Under the pieces are notes generated by a model that was given only the letters and a program-made list of their open reading frames with translations, was not told where the DNA came from and ran no database searches. This document shows positions 7,199 through 13,244 of a DNA stretch of 14,402 nucleotides, in pieces (position 1 is the first letter of the stretch; each line of letters starts with the position of its first letter). Location: NCBI GenBank assembly GCA_007123465.1, contig SKLB01000077.1, positions 1 through 14,402 of the forward strand. Direction: 5' to 3'. This DNA comes from Spirochaetales bacterium (GTDB lineage Bacteria > Spirochaetota > Spirochaetia > DSM-27196 > PWMO01). A program made the position numbers and the translations under genes.

Positions 7199-9160
7199 GT
7201 GAACCAGTTTGCAGAGCTGCGCAGCCAGATATACATCCAGCACGCCCCAGATGAGCCACAGGGCTATCGACGCCTGGCGTTGGCACTCACCGGAGAGCGG
7301 CGACCGCTCGATCCGGTGCTGGACGCCATGGCGCGGCTATCCGCTCACGCGCACGGTAATGCCGACACGGCCGTGCTGGAAGCTGAGCTGCGGGCGTGCC
7401 TGAATGTGTCGCCCTACCTGAACCGCTACCTGGCGGATGCCATCCGCAACCGCCATGATCTGGAAGACGCGCTGCGCCGGTACGGCTCGGAGCCGGCCAG
7501 CAGCGCTGCGGCTGCCGCGGTTGCGGTTGGTGCCGGGCTACGGCCGTTCGATGCAGGCTGGACAGCCGATGCACTGCGCGCGGACAATGATCCCGAAGCT
7601 CTGCTAAACCTGATCCACTACGCCGCCGAAGCTGGTCTTTCGGAGCTGCAGCACAAGATCAGGGCGCTGGCAGATGAGCCGCTACCGTGGGGCGTGCGTG
7701 CCGAAGCAGTGCTGACCGCCGCCGAGCTGGCTGCTGCGGGCGGGCCATCCCCCGTTGCTGAACTTGCTGAGATAGCAGGCGCGGCGGTCTCGTGTACAGC
7801 GCTCGATTTCCAGCTGGCGCAATCGGTCTTCTACGGCGATCCAAGCCGGATGGGCAAGGGCGGCAGCGGCGGAATGGGAACGCTGGTGCGGGAACTGGGT
7901 GCGGCGCTGGCGGGCAATGATATGCCGGTGCTGACCATGGTGTGCTATGACAGCAATGCTCGCAGCTATCCGCTGACGGTGTGTGAACAGCCGGCACCGG
8001 GCCACCAGCTAGTGCGAATGCCGGTCTACCTCAGTGGGCAGAACCCGGCCGGGTTTGTGCGCGCCGAGCATCGCATCGCGCGCGCCGGCGAGCGTGCGCT
8101 GCGGCTGAACGGCGGGGGTATTTCTGCGCTGCACGTCAGATTCCTCGACGACGCTTCGCGGGCGGTAGCGCGCGTTGCCCGCGGCAGGGGTGTGCCGCTG
8201 GTAACCACGCTGACCCCCGACCCGCACCGGAGCATCTGCAGCACCGAAGGAGCAATCATCCCGAGCGAGGCCGAGGCGGCGCGCCAGCTGTTCAACCGGA
8301 TCCTGATTGGCGATCAGCTGCTGGCGTGGTCGCGCGGTGTTGCCGCAATTGGTCGTAACGCGTTTGCCGATGAACTGATCGACTATTTTCCGCAGCTGGA
8401 GGATACTCGCGGCAAGGTGCTGGCAGCCATTGACGAGGGCGTCTCCACCGCGCCGCCCTCAACCCGGATCGATGTCGCCGCGCTGCTGTGCAATCCACAG
8501 CTGCAGCCGGGACTGGCCCCGGAGCGGATAGATGCGCCGATGCTGCTCAGCGTCGGACGGCTGAGTCCGATCAAGGGACAGCTGAACCTGGTCCGCGCGT
8601 GGTCCCACAGCGACCTGTGGCGGCGTTACAATCTGGTACTGGTAGGAGGTGATATCAGTGCACCGTCCGAGGAAGAGGGGCAGATCATTGAGCAGATTCG
8701 TGCCGAGAGGCGCCCGCAGCTGGAGGGACGGCTCTGCCACCTGCCGGCGCAGGACAACGCGGTAGTGCGCGCGCTGCTGGCCTGGAGTGCTGAACGGCAG
8801 CCGCACAACGGAGCCGATATCTACGTCTGCTCGAGTCTCAAAGAGGAGTTTGGCCTGTCGATTCTGGAGGCGATGGCTGCCGGGATGCCGGTGTGCGCGC
8901 CGCTGCGCGGCGGGGCGCAGACGTACGTGCGGCACGGAGCCAACGGGTTCCTCATCGACACACGCAGCCAGGACGCGCTGCAGCGCGAGTTGGTTGCACT
9001 CCTGACGCCGCAGCGGACATCGATATCGGCTCTGGCAGATATGAAGCGCCAGGCGCGCCAAACCGTAGAGCAGCGTTACTCGCTGGCAGCGATGGCCGGC
9101 GAATACCAGCGTTTCTACCGGCGCGTTGCGGCACAGGAAGGGGATGGTAATGACGGATAG
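7199..9160 (+). CDS. GT4-family glycosyltransferase with N-terminal helical extension
   Basis: The 653-residue product falls into two parts. Residues 1 to about 200 are Ala/Leu-rich, probably helical, and match no domain I recognise. From about 205 there is a GT-B glycosyltransferase: a glycine-rich donor-half loop (GKGGSGGMGTLVREL, 219-233) resembling the sucrose-phosphate-synthase-like branch, then SVGRLSPIKGQ (451-461, with Arg454 and Lys459), and the retaining-GT4 EX7E motif Glu549/Glu557 in EEFGLSILEAMAAGMPV. It should transfer a sugar from a nucleotide-sugar donor with retention; the acceptor is unknown. The start is GTG 7199, supported by GGGAG about ten bases upstream. Single GT4 enzymes are often 350-450 residues, so this one is long. 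It opens a three-gene cassette: its stop overlaps the split-barrel gene by 11 bases. No membrane segment or signal peptide is seen. Confidence 0.88.
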   Translation: MNQFAELRSQIYIQHAPDEPQGYRRLALALTGERRPLDPVLDAMARLSAHAHGNADTAVLEAELRACLNVSPYLNRYLADAIRNRHDLEDALRRYGSEPASSAAAAAVAVGAGLRPFDAGWTADALRADNDPEALLNLIHYAAEAGLSELQHKIRALADEPLPWGVRAEAVLTAAELAAAGGPSPVAELAEIAGAAVSCTALDFQLAQSVFYGDPSRMGKGGSGGMGTLVRELGAALAGNDMPVLTMVCYDSNARSYPLTVCEQPAPGHQLVRMPVYLSGQNPAGFVRAEHRIARAGERALRLNGGGISALHVRFLDDASRAVARVARGRGVPLVTTLTPDPHRSICSTEGAIIPSEAEAARQLFNRILIGDQLLAWSRGVAAIGRNAFADELIDYFPQLEDTRGKVLAAIDEGVSTAPPSTRIDVAALLCNPQLQPGLAPERIDAPMLLSVGRLSPIKGQLNLVRAWSHSDLWRRYNLVLVGGDISAPSEEEGQIIEQIRAERRPQLEGRLCHLPAQDNAVVRALLAWSAERQPHNGADIYVCSSLKEEFGLSILEAMAAGMPVCAPLRGGAQTYVRHGANGFLIDTRSQDALQRELVALLTPQRTSISALADMKRQARQTVEQRYSLAAMAGEYQRFYRRVAAQEGDGNDG

Positions 9161-9614
9161 AGCATTGAAAGCCGCGGTCAAGCAGTTGATGTCAACGCAG
9201 CTGTACGGGGTGCTGGCCACCGCAAGCAATTCCGGTGCGCCGCACTGTTCGATCGTGGCGTTTGTATCGGCTGATGACCTGGCCGGCCTGGTGTTTGTGA
9301 CCCCGCGTAATACGCGAAAGTTTACGTACATCGGAGCTCGGCCGCAGGTATCGCTGTTTGTAGATAACCGCAGCGATCAGGCCGACGACCTGATGCAGGT
9401 GATCGGCGTGGAAGCCAGCGGTATTGCGCACGAGCTGTCCGGCGGTGAAGCCGGTCCCTATCGCGAGCTCTTTTTGGCCAAGTACCCGCAGATGTCCGGA
9501 TTTGTACGGGCCCCCGGTAGTGCAATAGTCAGAATTGCTGTTGACCACTATGACGTGGTGGATCGCTTCCAGCACGTTCTGGTGCTGCCGGTTGCCTCGC
9601 GCGGGAGGGGCTGA
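9150..9614 (+). CDS. PNPOx-like split-barrel flavin-binding protein
   Basis: A 154-residue protein with the features of the pyridoxamine-5'-phosphate-oxidase-like FMN-binding split barrel: an opening helix, then YGVLATASNSGAPHCSIVAFV (a strand pair with a turn), VFVTPRNTRKFTYIGARPQVSLFVDNR (a typical phosphate-binding Arg/Lys strand and cofactor loop), and a VIGVEASGIAHEL strand. Members include oxidases, reductases and heme- or F420-using proteins; the cofactor here is not proven. ATG 9150 is chosen because the purine-rich AGGAAGGGG (9135-9143) lies six bases before it. ATG 9144 would sit directly against that ribosome site, and 9126 has none. The gene overlaps the end of the GT4 gene by 11 bases, and its TGA directly abuts the next ATG (9615), so translation of all three is probably coupled. 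It probably acts in the cytoplasm. Confidence 0.82.
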   Translation: MTDRALKAAVKQLMSTQLYGVLATASNSGAPHCSIVAFVSADDLAGLVFVTPRNTRKFTYIGARPQVSLFVDNRSDQADDLMQVIGVEASGIAHELSGGEAGPYRELFLAKYPQMSGFVRAPGSAIVRIAVDHYDVVDRFQHVLVLPVASRGRG

Positions 9615-10862
9615 ATGAGTGGGTTGCAGCCTGAGCGTGGCAGACCAGTGCCGGCCGCGCTGTTTCACGAGTACATCACCGAGACCGGTTTGACCGTGCG
9701 GCTGACGCTGCTGCGCGAGCGCCTGCGGCCGCAGCAAATGACTCGCGAGCAACTCTGGGACCTGAATCTGGAAATCGAGCATCTCTTCAGCACCACGCCG
9801 TTTCCCGAAGCACTTCAACTGCAGCTGTTGCAGCTACTCGATTCACTCGGCACAGAGCTGGTTGTGAGTGTAGCGCGCGCCGGCGCGCTCCCGGAGAGCG
9901 GTGCAGCGGAAGTAGAGTTCATGCCGGCTGCCACACGCGCCGACGCACTGGCGGCTATCCGCGGCGCGTGGGCGCGTTCACTGTTGTGGGATGCCACGGA
10001 TGCAGTTGCCGCAGGGCTCGAGGCCGGACTGCAGCCGCTGAAACGCCTTCAGCCCGAGGTCACGGTAATAGAGGCGGGTGACCTGAGCTCCGAGCAGCGC
10101 CCCCGCCTGGGCCGCCGCTGGGAACGCCTGCCCGACGGCCGCTACGTGGAACTGGCCTGCGAGCCGCTGCGGGAGCTGATGCAGAGAGTCGAGAAAAGCG
10201 GCACGGCAGACCGCGCGGCCGCAGACGCTGCTTTTGTGCGATACGCCTGCGGTGTAATCCATAACCGGTTGTTTGCTGCGCCACACCCGTTTGCCTTTTT
10301 TGACCGGCTGGCGCGCCCGGCCGGGAGTGCCTCGGACGGACTGCAGGAGCTGCAGGCGCTGGCGGAGCGCACTATAGAACTGGAGGATCAGCTGGTGTCC
10401 GCAGCAGACGCCACCTGCGGCCTGCAGGCGGGAACGGCTGTGGAGAGTGCCGGCGGAGCTGCCGTTGATCGGGACATGCTGGAACCACAGCAGCTGGTTG
10501 GGTCTCCCGCGGCCGCGGGCTGTGCTGCCGGGCGGGTGTGGCTGCCGGGCGCCGCGGACGTCTCGGGCACCTCGGGTGCGGCGGATGCCGCCGGTGCTGG
10601 GCGGGTGCTGGTCTGCGAACGGCTGAGCAGCCGGCTGTTGCAACAGGCAGGTGGCGTTGCCGCGGTGGTTGAAAGCACGGGCGGGCGTGTGGGACTGGGA
10701 GCGCTGCTGGCTCTGCGGGCGGCAATTCCGTGTGTCAGCGGGGTCAGTGATGCGGCGCTGCTGCCGCAGGGCATCTATGTCCGTGTTGACGGGTACCTGG
10801 GGCTTGTCAGCGTTGGCCGTGAGAACGCGGAGTGGCCTGCTCAGCGCGCAGTAGAGCCATGA
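9615..10862 (+). CDS. PEP-synthase-like protein lacking the swivel-domain catalytic histidine
   Basis: The 415 residues resemble a shrunken PEP synthase/rifampin-phosphotransferase-type protein. Residues about 10-140 recall the start of the ATP-binding PPDK_N domain (FHEYITETGL, then helices, then LVVSVARAGALPE where relatives have AVRSSATAEDLPE), but the rest of that domain, including its usual QARP end, is not apparent. Residues about 293-400 match the swiveling phosphohistidine domain: LVGSPAAAGCAAGRV, AGGVAAVVESTGG, AAIPCVSGV and GIYVRVDGYLGLVSV. Families carry Ser-His (TSHAA or LSHAA) after the Gly-Gly; here it is RVGLGA, putting Leu361 at the His position. Classical phosphotransfer is therefore unlikely; a binding, scaffolding or regulatory role is inferred. 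Ala/Gly-rich linkers occur at about 262-285 and 311-327. It begins right after the split-barrel stop and overlaps the convergent GT1 gene by 56 bp. Confidence 0.72.
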   Translation: MSGLQPERGRPVPAALFHEYITETGLTVRLTLLRERLRPQQMTREQLWDLNLEIEHLFSTTPFPEALQLQLLQLLDSLGTELVVSVARAGALPESGAAEVEFMPAATRADALAAIRGAWARSLLWDATDAVAAGLEAGLQPLKRLQPEVTVIEAGDLSSEQRPRLGRRWERLPDGRYVELACEPLRELMQRVEKSGTADRAAADAAFVRYACGVIHNRLFAAPHPFAFFDRLARPAGSASDGLQELQALAERTIELEDQLVSAADATCGLQAGTAVESAGGAAVDRDMLEPQQLVGSPAAAGCAAGRVWLPGAADVSGTSGAADAAGAGRVLVCERLSSRLLQQAGGVAAVVESTGGRVGLGALLALRAAIPCVSGVSDAALLPQGIYVRVDGYLGLVSVGRENAEWPAQRAVEP

Positions 10863-12192
10863 CGGCTGCCGCGGCCCAGGCCGGACCGCGTGAATGCAAC
10901 TGGTGCGTGAAGCGCGACAGTGCCTGGCGTGACTCAGCCGACAGTGCCCGCACAATTGCAGAGTCGAGCTGCTGCGGCGACAGGTTGTTGGGATCGAGCA
11001 CCGCGCCTATTCTGCTGCATTCAACATCAGCGGCTACGTTGAACTGATCGCTGGAAAACGGCAGCACGATCATCGGTACCCCAAAGTAGATGGACTCGGT
11101 AAACGAACTGACCCCGCCGTGATGGATGAACAGATCGGCCCGGCGCAGGAGCTGCCGCTGGGGAATAAACGGCTGGACCAGGGTCGGCTGTTGCACTGCC
11201 CGGTGCACCGTATCGGCGTCTTCTCCGGCACCAATAGCGATGTGCGCCCGCGGATAGCGTTTGCGCAGCTGCCTGCCGAGGGTTATCAGCACGTCGCTAC
11301 GCGCCGCAAGGAATGTGCCCAGCGCGATTACGATCTGCTGCGGTTCCCGGAAGCGCTCGGCGCTGCCGGCAGCAGCAGCGCCGAGAGTGCCGCCGGGCGC
11401 GCCGGCACTCTCGGCCGCCTTATCTTTCTCCGGCACAAAGCAGTAGCCGCAATACAGCCGCGTGGTTCGCTGAGCTGCTGGTTCTCTGGTGCGCTCAAAC
11501 TCGGGGTAGTTGTGCACAATCAGTTCCTCAGAGGTCAGCGCGAACGCGTCTGCCACCTGCTTACCGTACGGAGCCAGCAGCTGGTTGAAGCGCTGCGTAA
11601 AACGCTGCTGAAGCTCGCGCGCTTCGCTCTGCAACAAAGACAGCTGTTGGGCATCGATAGAGAACGGCTGCGGCCAGTGCGGCGGAACACCGTAGACGGC
11701 ATCGGGGGCTGGAATGCTCAAAGGGTGTGGCGGGCAGAACGTCACAAAGCGCAGACCGTGCGCCGTCAGCGCCAGCGTGGCGCCGTAGGAGAGCTGATCG
11801 ACAATCCAGAGCTGCGGCTGCAGCTGGGACTGTAGCTCAGCGATACGCTGCAGCAGCTCTTCCGGATTAGCCAGCATGTCGGCAAAGCGGTGGCGCGTCT
11901 GCGTGCGCAGGGTATCGATCGGACCGCGGTAGGTTGCATCGAAGAACTCGCGCAAGCGCTGCTGCTCTTCTTCGGCTTGCCGCGTGGCAGCCGTCTGACC
12001 GGTATTGGCGTTGCGGTTGATCTGGACCTCGGCGAAGCCGAGGGCGTGGCGGCGAATCTCAGACTCGAAGTCGCGCGAACAGGCCACAACAACATCGGCG
12101 CCGGCGTCCTGCAGGGCACGCGAGAGCGCCATAAGTGGCCCAAAATGCGAGTAAAACGGCGGCGAGAGAACCACGATCCGCAACTGCTGCAT
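10807..12192 (-). CDS. GT1/MGT-type UDP-glycosyltransferase
   Basis: A 461-residue GT-B enzyme of the UDP-glucosyl/glucuronosyl-transferase type. It begins with IVVLSPPFYSHFGPLMALSRAL (5-26), the N-terminal acceptor-half signature. The C-terminal donor signature runs FIHHGGVSSFTESIYFGVPMIVLPFSSDQFNVA (355-387), with His358-Gly-Gly, Glu366 and Asp382-Gln383 as probable UDP-sugar contacts. Members glycosylate lipids, sterols, carotenoids or macrolides; the substrate is not readable. Residues about 252-284 form an Ala/Gly/Lys linker between the halves, and its DNA contains two overlapping strong inverted repeats. ATG 12192 is preceded by TATAAC ten bases upstream and only a weak GAGA-like ribosome site. 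The 3' end overlaps the convergent cassette gene by 56 bp. It looks like a stand-alone gene, divergent from the small gene and fasciclin region. Confidence 0.9.
   Translation of the reverse strand: MQQLRIVVLSPPFYSHFGPLMALSRALQDAGADVVVACSRDFESEIRRHALGFAEVQINRNANTGQTAATRQAEEEQQRLREFFDATYRGPIDTLRTQTRHRFADMLANPEELLQRIAELQSQLQPQLWIVDQLSYGATLALTAHGLRFVTFCPPHPLSIPAPDAVYGVPPHWPQPFSIDAQQLSLLQSEARELQQRFTQRFNQLLAPYGKQVADAFALTSEELIVHNYPEFERTREPAAQRTTRLYCGYCFVPEKDKAAESAGAPGGTLGAAAAGSAERFREPQQIVIALGTFLAARSDVLITLGRQLRKRYPRAHIAIGAGEDADTVHRAVQQPTLVQPFIPQRQLLRRADLFIHHGGVSSFTESIYFGVPMIVLPFSSDQFNVAADVECSRIGAVLDPNNLSPQQLDSAIVRALSAESRQALSRFTHQLHSRGPAWAAAAVMALLRAEQATPRSHGQR
11356..11415. repeat. Two overlapping inverted repeats inside the GT1 gene
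   Basis: Arms 11356-11366 and 11375-11385 are perfect 11-bp complements with an 8-base loop. Arms 11380-11392 and 11403-11415 are perfect 13-bp complements with a 10-base loop. They share 11380-11385, so only one hairpin can form at a time. The DNA encodes the low-complexity Ala/Gly linker, which may have arisen by insertion or slippage. Confidence 0.7.
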
Positions 12193-12202
12193 GCTGTCTC
12201 AC

Positions 12203-12208
12203 GTTATA
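12203..12208 (-). promoter_or_regulatory. Candidate -10 box of the GT1 gene
   Basis: TATAAC on the minus strand, preceded by TGC, lies ten bases upstream of ATG 12192. A matching -35 is not clear (TGGTGC at 17 bases). As with the MFS gene, the transcript would have almost no leader. Confidence 0.3.
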
Positions 12209-12234
12209 GCACGCCGCCCGGGGCAGCACCAGAG

Positions 12235-12257
12235 AGTAGCGCCCAAGTTGCGCTACT
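12235..12257. repeat. Inverted repeat between the divergent GT1 and small-protein genes
   Basis: AGTAGCGC (12235-12242) and GCGCTACT (12250-12257) are perfect 8-bp arms around seven bases. The site occupies the -35 region of the plus-strand extended -10 promoter and lies just upstream of the GT1 promoter region. It could be an operator read in both directions. No poly-T follows, so a terminator is less likely. Confidence 0.5.
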
Positions 12258-12261
12258 GTTG

Positions 12262-12270
12262 TGGTATAAT
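12262..12270 (+). promoter_or_regulatory. Extended -10 promoter
   Basis: TG-N-TATAAT is a perfect extended -10 element, the form that can work without a strong -35; none is seen. Transcription would begin near 12277, about 35 bases before the ATG of the small gene at 12312. Confidence 0.55.
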
Positions 12271-12311
12271 CAAGGCGAGTGGTGGCGTAACGGTCTGGCG
12301 CAGGAGATCAG

Positions 12312-12518
12312 ATGGACCCGCGCGACGGTTTTGGACTTCATATTGACTTCGCTCACCGTGTATTGGCCCGCAGCGTACGTGTTGCCCGTTCAGGACTGGA
12401 TGATCTGCAGGTTAGGTTTGCGGTACCCGGTGAGATAGGCCGCGGCGAGGGAGTCAGCTACGCCAGATGCTCACCGCAGCTGGTACGTGGTTGTGCGGGC
12501 ATCGCCCGGCTTGAGTAA
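12312..12518 (+). CDS. Hypothetical 68-residue protein
   Basis: I do not recognise this protein. It has an extended -10 promoter (12262-12270), AGGAG (12302-12306) five bases before the ATG, and GC-rich codon use like its neighbours, with no rare-codon runs. The sequence is Arg- and Gly-rich (MDPRDGFGLHIDFAHRVLAR at the start), with two cysteines, no signal peptide and no membrane helix. A run of possible beta-strand (DDLQVRFAVPGE) lies in the middle. A weak GC hairpin follows the stop by 11 bases. It is divergent from the GT1 gene and upstream of the fasciclin gene on the same strand. It could instead be a chance frame in a 460-base gap; the promoter and ribosome site are the main argument for it. 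Confidence 0.45.
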   Translation: MDPRDGFGLHIDFAHRVLARSVRVARSGLDDLQVRFAVPGEIGRGEGVSYARCSPQLVRGCAGIARLE

Positions 12519-12529
12519 CGCTCCAACGC

Positions 12530-12545
12530 GGTCGCAGCCGCGACC
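12530..12545 (+). terminator. Weak GC-rich hairpin after the small ORF
   Basis: GGTCGC (12530-12535) and GCGACC (12540-12545) form a 6-bp stem with a four-base loop, followed by ATATTCTT. The stem is short and the T-tract interrupted, so termination efficiency is doubtful. It would separate the small gene from the regulatory array that follows. Confidence 0.3.
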
Positions 12546-12550
12546 ATATT

Positions 12551-12594
12551 CTTGACGCAATCTTGATACTCTCTTGAAATCCCCTTGAAGCCGC
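12551..12594 (+). promoter_or_regulatory. Four CTTGA direct repeats at an 11-bp period, response-regulator-like site
   Basis: CTTGA starts at 12551, 12562, 12573 and 12584, spaced exactly 11 bases, about one helical turn, so all copies face the same side of the DNA. The eight-base consensus is CTTGANRY with three-base spacers. Tandem repeats of about 11 bp are the usual binding pattern of OmpR/PhoB-family winged-helix response regulators. The array ends 57 bases before the fasciclin start. A -10 is uncertain; GATACA near 12617 is the best candidate. Confidence 0.6.
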
Positions 12595-12651
12595 CGCAGT
12601 AGGTTCTGTCACGTTGGATACAGACACAACAAACGACACAAGGAGGACAAA

Positions 12652-13125
12652 ATGAGAGTCAGACATGTCGTTCTTACAATGTTTATGGCAGCCGTCTTGA
12701 TCACACCGCTGTCCGCCCAGGTAACACCGGGCGATAGCGACAACGGAACTGTCAAGGATGTAATTGCGGATCACGACGACGTCAGCGCAGCCTACGAACT
12801 CTTCGGCACAGAGTTTGACGAGTTCCTGAGCGGGGACGAACAACTAGCGCTGTTTGTACCGACGGACGAGGCACTCGAGCAGATAGACAGCGAGGAGATC
12901 TCCGGTGTGGAACTGCAGTCTCTGTTCAATCGGCACGTTGCTACCGGCCTGGCCTCCCGCGAGCCGATCGAGTTCATCGAGTGGTTCATTACGGATGACG
13001 GCGAACAGGTCACGGTATCCGTCGAGGATGACAGCGTGGTTCTGAACGACTCAGCCACGGTGATTGAAGCAATCGCCGCTACCAACGGCGTTGTCTACAT
13101 TATTGACGAGTCGCTTGAGTCATAA
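12652..13125 (+). CDS. Secreted single-domain fasciclin (FAS1) protein
   Basis: A 157-residue protein with a clear Sec signal peptide: basic start (RVRH), hydrophobic core (about 6-20) and a probable Ala-x-Ala-like cleavage after SAQ, around residue 23. The mature part is one FAS1 domain: VKDVI start, H1 box LALFVPTDEAL (65-75), NRHVATG (93-99), and H2 end VIEAIAATNGVVYIIDESL. FAS1 domains mediate adhesion or matrix contact. After residue 23 I count 33 Asp/Glu against 3 Lys/Arg, an extreme negative charge that fits an exported protein in a salty medium. The start is set by AGGAGG (12641-12646) five bases before the ATG. A four-copy CTTGA array upstream suggests control by a response regulator. 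No convincing terminator follows: T6 at 13150-13155 has no stem in front of it. Confidence 0.9.
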   Translation: MRVRHVVLTMFMAAVLITPLSAQVTPGDSDNGTVKDVIADHDDVSAAYELFGTEFDEFLSGDEQLALFVPTDEALEQIDSEEISGVELQSLFNRHVATGLASREPIEFIEWFITDDGEQVTVSVEDDSVVLNDSATVIEAIAATNGVVYIIDESLES

Positions 13126-13244
13126 GAAACAACAGTCAGGCATCACGGTTTTTTCCTACATCCTCGGGCCATCGGTAGTGGGAAGCCAGTCTATCCACTC
13201 CGGTGACCGGATTCGCCAGGCCCTGCTGTGGCGGCTGTAACAGG

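Noticed and set aside
9126..9149. Upstream starts (9126, 9144) for the split-barrel gene
   Set aside because: 9126 has no ribosome site and 9144 directly abuts the purine-rich AGGAAGGGG; 9150 has the correct spacing.
8459..9331. A 290-codon minus-strand open frame opposite the GT4 gene
   Set aside because: It lies across the conserved EX7E catalytic region and into the next gene on the other strand; composition is that of a GC-rich antisense shadow.
9978..10955. A 325-codon minus-strand open frame opposite the PEP-synthase-like gene
   Set aside because: The plus strand carries the swivel-domain motifs and the tight operon joints; the antisense product is His/Arg/Gln-rich without domains.
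13126..13244. Terminator for the fasciclin gene at the T6 tract 13150-13155
   Set aside because: No stem of useful length precedes the T-tract; the small CCGGT-G-ACCGG repeat at 13199-13209 has no T-run after it.
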